From contig JAJRXR010000032.1 in NCBI GenBank assembly GCA_024276195.1, positions 1 to 64,000 on the forward strand: a stretch of 64,000 nt of DNA. The letters are read 5' to 3'. Below, piece after piece: positions 26,184 to 33,678 of this stretch. The notes beneath the pieces were generated by a model. It was not told the DNA's origin and did no database searches. It saw only the letters and a list, made by a program, of their open reading frames with translations. The DNA comes from Planctomycetota bacterium (GTDB lineage Bacteria > Planctomycetota > Phycisphaerae > Phycisphaerales > UBA1924). How positions within the stretch are numbered: the first letter of the stretch is position 1; each line of letters begins with the position of its first letter. The translations under genes and the position numbers were made by a program.

Positions 26184-26594
26184 ATGGCGTACAGCGACAA
26201 GGTCATCCAGCATTACGAGAAGCCCAACAACGTTGGCAACTTCGGCACCACCGCCGAGGTCAAAGAGCGCAAGGACGTGGGCGTGGGCATCGTCGGCGCG
26301 CCCGAGTGCGGCGATGTCATGCAGCTCCAGATCAAGGTTGACGAGCAGGGCAACATCGAGGACGCGAGGTTCAAGTGCTTCGGGTGCGGCTCGGCCATCG
26401 CCTCATCCTCGCTGGCCACCGAGTGGCTCAAGGGCAGGACCGTGGACGAGGGGCTCGAGATCAAGAACACGCAGATCGTCGAGGAGCTGAGCCTCCCGCC
26501 GGTCAAGATCCACTGCTCGGTCCTGGCCGAGGACGCGATCCGGGCGGCGATCGCCGACTACAAGAAGAAGAACGGGCTCGAGGAGGCTGGCTGA
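26184..26594 (+). CDS. iscU: Iron-sulfur cluster scaffold IscU
   Basis: The 136-residue scaffold has the three conserved cysteines, in APECGDVMQLQI, FKCFGCGSAIASSSLATEW and KIHCSVLAEDAI. The LPPVK sequence normally recognised by the HscA chaperone is kept. AAGGAG lies six bases before the ATG. It sits between iscS and iscA on the same strand. Confidence 0.97.
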   Translation: MAYSDKVIQHYEKPNNVGNFGTTAEVKERKDVGVGIVGAPECGDVMQLQIKVDEQGNIEDARFKCFGCGSAIASSSLATEWLKGRTVDEGLEIKNTQIVEELSLPPVKIHCSVLAEDAIRAAIADYKKKNGLEEAG

Positions 26595-26707
26595 CCCGCC
26601 CCCCCGCCGCCGGCGTTCTTCTCGGACCGAGCCTGCGATCCAGACGAGGCGTGAACCGGTCGATGCAGGGTGCGTAGGATTGCAGGCAAACGCACGGAGA
26701 ACGACGC

Positions 26708-27076
26708 ATGAGCACCGAGACCGCGACCACCACCGACACGCAGAACGACATCATCCTGACCGAGGGAGCCGCCCGCGAGGTGATGCGCATCGTCAGCGAG
26801 CAAGATCTCGACGCGAGCAAGGTCCGCCTGCGCGTGGGCGTCAAGGGCGGCGGGTGCTCCGGGTTCAGCTATGTGCTCGACCTGACCGAGACCCAGAAGG
26901 ATTCGGACGAGGCCTTCGTCCAGCACGGCGTCACGATCATCTGCGACCCCAAGAGCCTGCTGTACCTGGGCGGGACGACCGTGGACTTCAAGGATGAGAT
27001 CATGGGGCGGGGCTTTGTCTTCTCGAACCCCAACGCGACCACCTCGTGCGGGTGTGGGTCGAGCTTCGCCGTCTGA
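26708..27076 (+). CDS. iscA: A-type iron-sulfur carrier (IscA family)
   Basis: The 122-residue protein carries or delivers Fe-S clusters. It has GGGCSGFSYVLDL with the first Cys and a TSCGCGSSF C-terminus with the CxC pair. The N-terminal extension of about 14 residues (MSTETATTTDTQND) is rich in Thr. ACGGAGAACG provides a ribosome site. A hairpin terminator follows at 27112-27136. Confidence 0.95.
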   Translation: MSTETATTTDTQNDIILTEGAAREVMRIVSEQDLDASKVRLRVGVKGGGCSGFSYVLDLTETQKDSDEAFVQHGVTIICDPKSLLYLGGTTVDFKDEIMGRGFVFSNPNATTSCGCGSSFAV

Positions 27077-27111
27077 GGCGTTGGCCCGCTCAAGCGTGGA
27101 ATCGATCCAGG

Positions 27112-27136
27112 CACGCCCCGATTGGGCGTGTTTTTT
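27112..27136 (+). terminator. Rho-independent terminator after iscA
   Basis: CACGCCC (27112-27118) pairs with GGGCGTG (27124-27130) around a 5-base loop and is followed by TTTTTT. This closes the isc operon. Confidence 0.85.
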
Positions 27137-27148
27137 CTTGCTCGGAGC

Positions 27149-27178
27149 TTGTCCGGGGCACGGCGACTCTGGTACATT
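27149..27178 (+). promoter_or_regulatory. Candidate promoter of the double-ACT gene
   Basis: TTGTCC (27149-27154), 18-bp spacer, TACATT (27173-27178), about 110 bases before the start of the ACT gene. Confidence 0.42.
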
Positions 27179-27290
27179 GGGGTGTTGGCGCGGAGGAGCA
27201 GGGATGTCTCCTCGGGGTGGGTGTCCTTCCCGGGGTCTTTGAGCGCGGGCGTTTCTGCTCGGCGCCGTATTGCTATCGGGAAGGGACGCG

Positions 27291-27770
27291 ATGAGCAGCG
27301 AGGCAGTGGCGCCCGAGACCGCGCGTGGGTTTTCACCGCCGACCGTGACGCAGTTCAGCGTTTTCCTCTCCAACAAGGTCGGCAAGCTGCTGGACCTCGT
27401 CGAGAACTTCGAGGAATCGCCCTGTCACATCTGCGCCCTGTCGGTGCACGAGGCCTCGGACCACGCGGTGGTGCGTCTGATCGCCAACAACGCGCAGATG
27501 GCCAAGAAGCTGCTGCGTGAGGACGGGCTCCCGTTCGCCGAGCACGATGTGCTTGTGGTCGAGCTGGGCGAGGGGCACTCGCTGTCGAGCATGTGCCTGA
27601 GCCTGCTCGGAGCGGAACTGAACATCCACTTTGCGTACCCGCTGATGGTCAAGCCAAACGGGGCGGCGACCATCGCCCTGGCCGTGGACGACCCGACCCT
27701 GGCCGGGCAGATCCTCCGGCGCAAGGGCTTTCGCCTGTTCGGCGAGAACGACCTGCCCACACACACCTAA
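27291..27770 (+). CDS. Double ACT-domain regulatory protein
   Basis: The 159-residue protein has two ACT-like modules. The first covers FLSNKVGKLLDLVENFE to VVRLIANNAQMAKKLLRE. The second covers VVVELGEGHSLSSMCLSLL to AVDDPTLAGQILRRKGF. There is no enzyme domain, so it is probably a small-ligand sensor, for amino acids by analogy with the family. GGAAGGGA precedes the ATG at 27291. It has its own terminator and promoter-like sequences upstream, so it is likely a separate transcript. Confidence 0.83.
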   Translation: MSSEAVAPETARGFSPPTVTQFSVFLSNKVGKLLDLVENFEESPCHICALSVHEASDHAVVRLIANNAQMAKKLLREDGLPFAEHDVLVVELGEGHSLSSMCLSLLGAELNIHFAYPLMVKPNGAATIALAVDDPTLAGQILRRKGFRLFGENDLPTHT

Positions 27771-27941
27771 CAGGCCTGCGGGGGTTTTTGCGGGGGCGTC
27801 AGGTTCGTCCGGATTTGTCCGAACACCACGCCCGGGCGCAGCGGTACGATGTTCGCACCGAGACGCCTCTGCGAGAGGGCGAGCGTGCAAGGCGACCATC
27901 GCCCCACAGAAGACGGGGCTGGCCGCCGGCCCAACCCGGCC

Positions 27942-27969
27942 CCCCCACACCCCCACACCCCCACACCCC
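27942..27969 (+). repeat. CCCCCACA octamer microsatellite before the TlpA-like gene
   Basis: Three full tandem copies of CCCCCACA (27942-27965) and part of a fourth end just before the ribosome site AGGAG of the gene at 27982. The tract is a slippage-prone sequence in a 5' leader. Confidence 0.8.
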
Positions 27970-27981
27970 AAGGAGCATCCG

Positions 27982-29127
27982 ATGACATCCCGTCTTTCCG
28001 CCGTGCTGCCCGCGACCCTGATCGCCCTGAGCGCGATGCTCATCGCCCCGGCCCGGGGCGGCCCCGAGTGCGGGCAGGACTGCGCCAAGCCCTGCTGTGC
28101 TGAGAAAAAGGAAGCCTGCGCCGACGGCTGCACCAAGCCCTGTTGCGCCGAGAAGAAAGAAGCCTGCGCCGACGATTGCGTCAAGGCGTGCTGCGCCAAC
28201 CTCGAGACGATGATCCCGGGCTTCAAGGCGCCCTCGCTCTGGATCGGCGACGAGGCGCCCAAGCTCCAGATCGCTCAGTTCATCAAGGGCGACTCCGTCG
28301 AAAAGTTCGAGGAAGGGCGGGTCTACGTCGTCGAGTTCTGGGCGACGTGGTGCGGCCCGTGCGTCAAGGCCTTCCCCCACCTCTCCGAGGTGCAGGAGAA
28401 GCTCCGCGAGAACGTCACGGTCATCGGCGTCAACATCAGAGATACCCAGGAAGGCGAGTCGCAGGGCGCACGCATCGAGCGCGTCTCCAACTTCATCAAA
28501 GAACACAGCGATAAGATCTCCTACACCGTCGCGATCGAGGTTGGGGACGAAATGCACAAGACCTGGCTCAAGCCTGCTGTGCAGAAGAGCATCCCGGTCG
28601 CGTTCATCGTTGATGGCGACGGCACGATCGCCTGGATCGGACACCCCGCTTCGATGGATGAGCCGCTGGAGCAGATCATCGCCGGCCAGTACGACCGCGA
28701 GACCGCCTCCAGGGAAGTCCTCGACGCCATGATCGTCCGGGCGGGCTGGAAGGCGTTCGCGAAGGGGATCAAGTCAGACGAGAAGAGCGAAGCCGAGAAC
28801 GGCTATCGCATCGGTCGCGCCCTGGCGGCCCAGCACCTGGGCGACAACGCCCAGGGCCTCAACGCCATGGCCTGGCCCGTGCTCTCGAGCGACCAGATCC
28901 CACACCCTGATTACGGATTCGCCATGGATCTGGCCCGCAAGGCGGGCGAGCTGACGGAGTGGAAGGACGCCGGCGTGCTCGACACCTACGCCATGGCGCT
29001 CTACAAGACGGGCGACACACCCGGCTCCATCGAGTACCAGACCAAGGCCATCGAGCTCACCCCCGAAGACGCCGAGGCCCGCGCCGAGATGGTCGAGCGT
29101 CTCGAAATGTTCAAGCGCGACGGCTGA
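27982..29127 (+). CDS. TlpA-like exported thioredoxin with Cys-rich N-terminal repeats
   Basis: The 381-residue protein has a signal peptide (residues 1-25) and then three Cys-rich units (CAKPCC, CTKPCC, CVKACC) separated by AEKKEACADG/D linkers. A thioredoxin-fold domain follows, with the redox motif FWATWCGPCVKAFPHLSE. The C-terminal region (residues of about 250-380) has helical, TPR-like character. It probably reduces or holds periplasmic thiols; the Cys-rich units could bind metal. AAGGAGCATCCG precedes the ATG. It is transcribed toward thioredoxin reductase, which lies on the opposite strand. Confidence 0.93.
   Translation: MTSRLSAVLPATLIALSAMLIAPARGGPECGQDCAKPCCAEKKEACADGCTKPCCAEKKEACADDCVKACCANLETMIPGFKAPSLWIGDEAPKLQIAQFIKGDSVEKFEEGRVYVVEFWATWCGPCVKAFPHLSEVQEKLRENVTVIGVNIRDTQEGESQGARIERVSNFIKEHSDKISYTVAIEVGDEMHKTWLKPAVQKSIPVAFIVDGDGTIAWIGHPASMDEPLEQIIAGQYDRETASREVLDAMIVRAGWKAFAKGIKSDEKSEAENGYRIGRALAAQHLGDNAQGLNAMAWPVLSSDQIPHPDYGFAMDLARKAGELTEWKDAGVLDTYAMALYKTGDTPGSIEYQTKAIELTPEDAEARAEMVERLEMFKRDG
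28081..28197 (+). repeat. 48-bp in-frame tandem repeat encoding Cys-rich units
   Basis: Two 48-bp copies (28081-28128 and 28129-28176) and a partial third (28177-28197) encode CxKPCCAEKKEACAD-type units of 16 residues. Confidence 0.8.
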
Positions 29128-29154
29128 GCAAATCGCGGCTGAGAAAGAAAGAAC

Positions 29155-29188
29155 AAGGGCGGGAGATGATGGTCTCCCGCCCTTTCTC
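29155..29188 (+). terminator. Terminator after the TlpA-like gene
   Basis: A 12-bp perfect stem, AAGGGCGGGAGA (29155-29166) with TCTCCCGCCCTT (29173-29184), has a 6-base loop and is followed by a short T/C run. It has a weaker T-tract than the iscA terminator. Confidence 0.68.
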
Positions 29189-29212
29189 ATGCGCTGATCT
29201 GGGCGTGCCAGT

Positions 29213-29290
29213 GCAAAACCGAGCCGCGAGCGTAAGCTCGCGAAAAAGCGGGGATGCCTGCGCGAGCTCACGCTCGCGGCTCGGTTTTGC
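29213..29290. repeat. Palindrome with 30-bp arms, shared motif with 59130-59195
   Basis: The arms 29213-29242 and 29261-29290 pair with one mismatch; the spacer is 18 bases. Each arm contains the core GAGCCGCGAGCG(T)AGCTCGCG in one form or the other, which can itself fold. It lies between the ends of the convergent TlpA-like and trxB genes. The AAAACC/GGTTTT ends give a T run on either strand, so it may also act as a bidirectional terminator. Confidence 0.85.
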
Positions 29291-29296
29291 TTGGGA

Positions 29297-30301
29297 TCAG
29301 AGCAGCCCGCGCTCGCCCAGATCATTCTCGGCGTCCAGGGCCGCCTGGCACCCCATCCCGGCCGCCGTCACCGCCTGGCGGTACGTCGCGTCGGCGACGT
29401 CCCCGGCGCCGTACACGCCCGGGATGCCCGTCCGGCTCGACCGCCCGGGCAGCACCAGGTATCCCGCGTCGTCAAAGCTCAGGGCGGTGTCGCGCAGGAA
29501 CTTGGTCGCCGGGGTGTGCCCGATGGCGACGAACAGGCCCTTGACCGCGAGGTCGCGTTCCTCGCCCGTCTTGGTGTCCTTGAGGCGAATGCCTGTGATC
29601 TTGTCCGAGCCGAAGCTGTCCTTCTCGCTCAGGCAATCAACGACGGTCGAGTTCCAGACCATCTCGACGTTGTCCTTGGAGAGGACGCGATCCTGCATGG
29701 TTTTGCTGGCGCGCAGCTCGTCGCGCCGGTGGATGACGTAGACGGTGCTGGCGAACTTGGTCAGGTGGTGGGCCTCTTCCATGGCGGTGTCGCCGCCGCC
29801 GACGACCGCCAGGGGCTGGTCGCGGAACATGGGCAGGGCGCCGTCGCACACGGCGCAGGCGCTCACGCCCCCGCCGGTGGTCGCCAGGCGCATCTCGCTC
29901 TCGAGCCCGAGCCAGTTGGCCGTGGCCCCGGTCGAGATAATGACCGCATGCGCCCGGACCGATTTCCCGTCGGAGGTGTGGAGGGTGTGGACCTTGCCCT
30001 CGGGGTCAAACTCGCAGCGTTCGACGTCCTCGCCGACGATCCTGGCGCCGAAGCGTTCGCCCTGCTTCTGGAACATCGCCATCATCTCGGGGCCGGAGAC
30101 GCCCTCGGGAAAGCCCGGGTAGTTCTCGACGTCGTTGGTGAGCATGAGCTGCCCGCCCGGGAGAACCGGGCCTGGGTCCTGCTTGGGCACGCCGACGTAG
30201 ATAATCGGTTCGAGCCCGGCCCGGGCGGCGTAGATCGCCGCGGTCCAGCCCGCAGGCCCGGAACCGATGATGACCACCTTCTTCACATCAGAGTCGCTCA
30301 C
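29297..30301 (-). CDS. trxB: Thioredoxin reductase
   Basis: The flavoprotein (334 residues from the chosen start) reduces thioredoxin with NADPH. FAD-binding VVIIGSGPAGWTAAIYAARAG is at the N-terminus, the redox pair is in SACAVCDGALPM, the NADP motif is AVVGGGDTAMEEA, and the C-terminal FAD motif is PGVYGAGDVADATYRQA. I chose the GTG at 30301 because GGAAAGGACGGC precedes it; an ATG 30 bases upstream is an alternative start with a weaker site. No thioredoxin gene is adjacent; the TlpA-like protein is a possible partner only by position. Confidence 0.95.
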   Translation of the reverse strand: MSDSDVKKVVIIGSGPAGWTAAIYAARAGLEPIIYVGVPKQDPGPVLPGGQLMLTNDVENYPGFPEGVSGPEMMAMFQKQGERFGARIVGEDVERCEFDPEGKVHTLHTSDGKSVRAHAVIISTGATANWLGLESEMRLATTGGGVSACAVCDGALPMFRDQPLAVVGGGDTAMEEAHHLTKFASTVYVIHRRDELRASKTMQDRVLSKDNVEMVWNSTVVDCLSEKDSFGSDKITGIRLKDTKTGEERDLAVKGLFVAIGHTPATKFLRDTALSFDDAGYLVLPGRSSRTGIPGVYGAGDVADATYRQAVTAAGMGCQAALDAENDLGERGLL

Positions 30302-30449
30302 ACGCCGTCCTTTCCGCCTTTGGGCGCCCATCGGGACGCCGTGATCCCGCACTCGGGCCAGTGTCTAGCCCGCTCGAGCCCTCGGGTATTCCGTCGAGCG
30401 GTGATCTTATCGCGGGCGCCGGCTCGCGGACGGCGTGTCGTCAGTTTGC

Positions 30450-30486
30450 GCAAGAAAGACGGGGCGCCCGGTCAAGGGGCGCCCCG
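30450..30486 (-). terminator. Rho-independent terminator of the sigma factor gene
   Basis: CGGGGCGCCC (30460-30469) pairs perfectly with GGGCGCCCCG (30477-30486) around a 7-base loop. On the minus strand it is followed by TCTTTCTTGC. Confidence 0.75.
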
Positions 30487-30517
30487 CTCGGGAATGTTGA
30501 GATAAAAAACCTGCCTG

Positions 30518-31483
30518 CTAGCCCGCGGCGACCCGCCCTGCCCCGGTCTGGCCCAGGCGCCTGAGCGGAGCGTCGGCCTCGGACCGTTCGTCCTCGATCG
30601 GCGTCGCGGCCCGCTTGAAGAACCGGCTCGGCTTGTCGTCCGTCAGGCGGTCGTGCAGGCGACCGAGCGCCTCCTCGACAATCTGGCGGACACGCTCGCG
30701 CGAGATCCCGACCTGGTCGGCGATCTGCTTGAGCGTCAGCGGCTCCTGCCCGTCGAGCCCGAATCGCAGACGCAGGATCGTCGCCTCGCGGTCGTCGATC
30801 GTCTCCATCAGGTTCCGGAGGATGCCCAGCTCCTCGGCGTGCAGCGTCCGGTCGTCGGGCGTTCCGATACGCTCGTCGGCGATCAGCTCGCCCATGCTGA
30901 CCAGATCGCCGTCGGAGTTGGTGGGCTCCTGGTTGGGCGTCTTGAACGCCTTGACGGCGCGCTTGATGATCTTGACCTTCTTGATGGGAAGCTCCATCGA
31001 GTCGGCCAGCTCTTCGATGGAGGGCGTGCGCCCAAGCTCGGCCTCGAGCTTGCGCGACGCCTGCTTCCACTTGGCGATCAGCTCGACCATGTAGGCCGGG
31101 ATGTGGATCGGCTGGGTCGCGTTGATGAGCGCCCGCTTGATTCCTTGCTTGATCCACCAGGAGCCGTAGGTGCTGAACCTCGCTCCCTGGGCCGGGTCGA
31201 AGCCCTCAACGGCGCGCAGGAGCCCGATGTTGCCTTCCTCGATGAGGTCGGTCAACGGCAGCCCGCGCCCGTTGTAGTTCTTCGCGATCGACACCACCAG
31301 ACGCAGGTTCGAGCGGATCATCCGCTCTCGCGCCGCGGGGCAGTTGTCGTTGATAATTGCCCAACCGAGCTCTCGCTCCTCCTCAGCGGTGAGGAGCGGA
31401 GTGCGGTTGATTTCACGCAGGTAGATCTGCAAATCAGATTGCAGACCCCTTGCCCGGGTCGGCTGACCAGTTGAACGGCTCAC
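30518..31483 (-). CDS. RNA polymerase sigma-70 family factor, group 2-like
   Basis: The 321-residue sigma factor has region 1.2/2.1 (SDLQIYLREINRTPLLTAEE) and region 2 with NLRLVVSIAKNYNGRGLPL, EEGNIGLLRAVEGFDP and FSTYGSWWIKQGIKRALI. Region 3 follows, and region 4 has LTLKQIADQVGISRERVRQI. It lacks the long acidic region 1.1 of the primary sigma factor and ends in an Arg/Gly-rich tail, so a non-primary (group 2) or planctomycete-specific factor is likely. The start is a GTG. A CCGCGG N6 CCGCGG repeat is in its leader. It is divergent from the UVR-domain gene. Confidence 0.95.
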   Translation of the reverse strand: MSRSTGQPTRARGLQSDLQIYLREINRTPLLTAEEERELGWAIINDNCPAARERMIRSNLRLVVSIAKNYNGRGLPLTDLIEEGNIGLLRAVEGFDPAQGARFSTYGSWWIKQGIKRALINATQPIHIPAYMVELIAKWKQASRKLEAELGRTPSIEELADSMELPIKKVKIIKRAVKAFKTPNQEPTNSDGDLVSMGELIADERIGTPDDRTLHAEELGILRNLMETIDDREATILRLRFGLDGQEPLTLKQIADQVGISRERVRQIVEEALGRLHDRLTDDKPSRFFKRAATPIEDERSEADAPLRRLGQTGAGRVAAG

Positions 31484-31785
31484 GATTTCCTACCCACCTT
31501 TCCGCGGTCTTCACCGCGGTTACTTTCTCTCCGGGCCGGCGCCCAGACTCCTACCTGTCGATTCGCGAGCATAGCCACACCGGTTCATCGTCCGCCACAC
31601 TTTTCGACTGAACTTTGCCCCTTTCTCGGGGGTTTTTGGGGCCTGAAACCGATGGTTTGAGACAACTGGACCGCTTGCTCTGGAAGGTGAAGAATCTTGG
31701 CGTGAATCTGAAAAACCGCTGGCACGCCGTCACGACCGGTGTACCTTTCCTTGTTTTTGCCCCTGCGAAAGGATGCTGCGAATTT
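31484..31785. other. 302-bp gap between the sigma factor and UVR-domain genes
   Basis: No gene is seen. Near the sigma gene a pair of CCGCGG (31502-31507 and 31514-31519) flanks a 6-base spacer and could form a short hairpin in its leader. The rest has lower G+C than the neighbours. Possible A/T-rich promoter sequences lie here, but no convincing -35/-10 pair is found for either gene. Confidence 0.35.
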
Positions 31786-32727
31786 ATGGAACGCGACCTG
31801 TCCGAGGTTCTCAGCGAGTGGCCCTACGAGCCGGGCAAGATCAACGTCCGCCTCATCCAGGGCAGCGACGGCGAACCCCTCATCCAGGTCCGACTCGACC
31901 TGGGCTTTCTCCAGATGCGCTCCGAAGGACGCCCCGACGGCGCCATGCCCCACGGCTTCGGCAGCGTCCTGGAGTATCAGGAGGCCCGCCTGGACCAGAT
32001 CCTCCAGACCGGCGTCGATAGCCCGCCCCCGCCGCCCCCGGGCGCCCCCATCGACGAGCACACCGCCGACGCGCTCTCGACGGGCGATACTCCGCCTGAC
32101 CCCGACGACCCCGACGACCCGAACCCCGACGCGGAGACGGATGCAGGCGACGGGCTGGGCGCCGACGAGACGGTGCTCGAGCCGGGCGCCGAGGGCGGTG
32201 AGACGCCCCGGTTCCTCTCGCCGGACGATTGCCGGGCCTTGCGCGAGGAGGCGCTCCAGTACTACCACCGATATGTGGCGTTGCTGGTGCTCGAGGATTA
32301 CGACGGCGTCATCCGCGACACGACCCGGAACATGCGCGTGCTCGATCTGTGCCGGGAGGGCGCGATCGAGACGAGCGACCGGCGGGCGCTCGAACAGTTC
32401 CGCCCCTACATCCTGATGATGCGCGCCCGGGCGCTGGCCTCGCAGGCGCTCAAGGATTCGGAATCCAAGGCGGCGATCCTCGCGATCGACGAGGGGCTCG
32501 ATGCCCTGCGGGCGTACCTCAGCGAGGGCGAGGACGAGCCGGACCTGGGCGCCTCGCGCGAGTACCAGGCACTGAAATCCATGCGCGACGCGCTGGTCCC
32601 CAAGCTCCCGCTGAGCCAGAAGGCCGAGCTTCGTCAGCGCCTGAGCGACGCGCTGGCGGCGGAGAACTACGAGCTGGCCGCGATCCTGCGCGACGAGCTG
32701 CGGATGCTCCCGCACACCGGCGCCTGA
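31786..32727 (+). CDS. Unknown protein with a C-terminal UVR motif
   Basis: The 313-residue protein starts with VLSEWPYEPGKINVRLIQ and a beta-like segment. Then comes a proline- and aspartate-rich linker (DTPPDPDDPDDPNPDAETD, about residues 95-125). The helical C-terminal part ends in KAELRQRLSDALAAENYELA and AILRDELRMLP. That last segment matches the UVR (UvrB/UvrC) interaction motif, seen also in McsA-type proteins. It could bind a UvrA/B-like or Clp-related partner. I chose the ATG of MERDLSEV, but no Shine-Dalgarno is near it. Confidence 0.83.
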   Translation: MERDLSEVLSEWPYEPGKINVRLIQGSDGEPLIQVRLDLGFLQMRSEGRPDGAMPHGFGSVLEYQEARLDQILQTGVDSPPPPPPGAPIDEHTADALSTGDTPPDPDDPDDPNPDAETDAGDGLGADETVLEPGAEGGETPRFLSPDDCRALREEALQYYHRYVALLVLEDYDGVIRDTTRNMRVLDLCREGAIETSDRRALEQFRPYILMMRARALASQALKDSESKAAILAIDEGLDALRAYLSEGEDEPDLGASREYQALKSMRDALVPKLPLSQKAELRQRLSDALAAENYELAAILRDELRMLPHTGA

Positions 32728-32737
32728 GTCTGTGCTG

Positions 32738-32842
32738 CTGACCCGTCTTCGGGTCAGTGTAGATGCACGGGTGGCGTGCAGACGGCGCCAGCCTTCTGCA
32801 CGGTTCGTGTTCGTTCGTGGAGAAGCCGAAGCGGCGTCTCCA
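32738..32842 (+). other. Hairpins in the intergenic gap after the UVR-domain gene
   Basis: CTGACCCG/CGGGTCAG (32738-32757) is an 8-bp stem with a TCTT loop. TGGAGA/TCTCCA around 32818-32842 is a second, imperfect hairpin. Neither has a T run, so they may be weak terminators for the convergent genes, or chance. Confidence 0.35.
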
Positions 32843-32895
32843 CGGCACCCGGCGCCTGAGACCCCGCCCACGGGTTCAAGGCGCCGATCAGGACC

Positions 32896-33636
32896 TTATT
32901 CGCTCGTCTTGATCTCGAGGCGCTTGAGCACGCGCTGGGCCATCAGCTCGGCCCCGGCCAGCTCCTCGACCACCACCTCGTCGGCGCCCAGCTCACGCGC
33001 CTGCATCGACTTGCTCACCACCCCCGTGCGGGCCGCGATCATCACGTCCGGACGCATCGACCGGACCGTGCGGACCGCCCGCAGCATCGCCTCGGCGTCG
33101 AGCATGGTCAGGATCACTGCGGGCGCCCGGAAGACGCCGGCGTGTTCGAGCACGTCGCGGTTGGTGATGTCGCCGTAGTAGGCGACGCGTCCGAGCTCGA
33201 GCTGTGTGCGCACGGTCTTGGCGTTGAGCTCGATGATGGCGATGGGGACATTGGCGCGTTCGAGGCGTTCGGCGCAGGCGCGCCCGGTGGGGCCGAAGCC
33301 GGCGATGAGCACGCGCCCCGGCGCATCGTCGTCCGAATCATCATCGCTGGACGCGGGGGTCTCTCGGAGCGAGGCGCCGCCCCAGGGCGCCATGGGCGCA
33401 CGCGAGGCCAGGCGCCCGACCACCCCAGACCGCCCGATGAGCGCGGGTGTGACGACCAGCGAGCACGCGATCACGCCGATCGCTAGGCCCTCGGTCCCGG
33501 GCGAGAGCACGCCCGCCGCCGCCGCGACCGAGAGCAGCACGAGCGAAAACTCTCCACTCTGTGCGAGGCAAACGCCTGTTCGGGCCGCGATCATGGGCGA
33601 TGTGCCCGCGACCCAGGCGGTCATCGAGATGACCAC
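32896..33636 (-). CDS. Downstream half of a split KefB-type antiporter (RCK domain)
   Basis: The frame is the same as that of the gene at 33679-34638 and is interrupted only by TAG. Without the stop the protein would continue through NVGLFTLGVIAIKG into VVISMTAW, RTGVCLAQSGEFSLVLLS and the RCK domain GRVLIAGFGPTGRACAERL. That is the usual KefB layout (Na/H exchanger domain plus NAD-binding RCK). The GTG at 33636 could restart translation to give a 246-residue product with an unusual N-terminus, but its membrane helix would be incomplete. I read this as a fragment, not an independent gene. Confidence 0.72.
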   Translation of the reverse strand: MVISMTAWVAGTSPMIAARTGVCLAQSGEFSLVLLSVAAAAGVLSPGTEGLAIGVIACSLVVTPALIGRSGVVGRLASRAPMAPWGGASLRETPASSDDDSDDDAPGRVLIAGFGPTGRACAERLERANVPIAIIELNAKTVRTQLELGRVAYYGDITNRDVLEHAGVFRAPAVILTMLDAEAMLRAVRTVRSMRPDVMIAARTGVVSKSMQARELGADEVVVEELAGAELMAQRVLKRLEIKTSE

Positions 33637-33678
33637 ACCCTTGATTGCAATAACGCCCAGCGTGAACAGCCCAACGTT

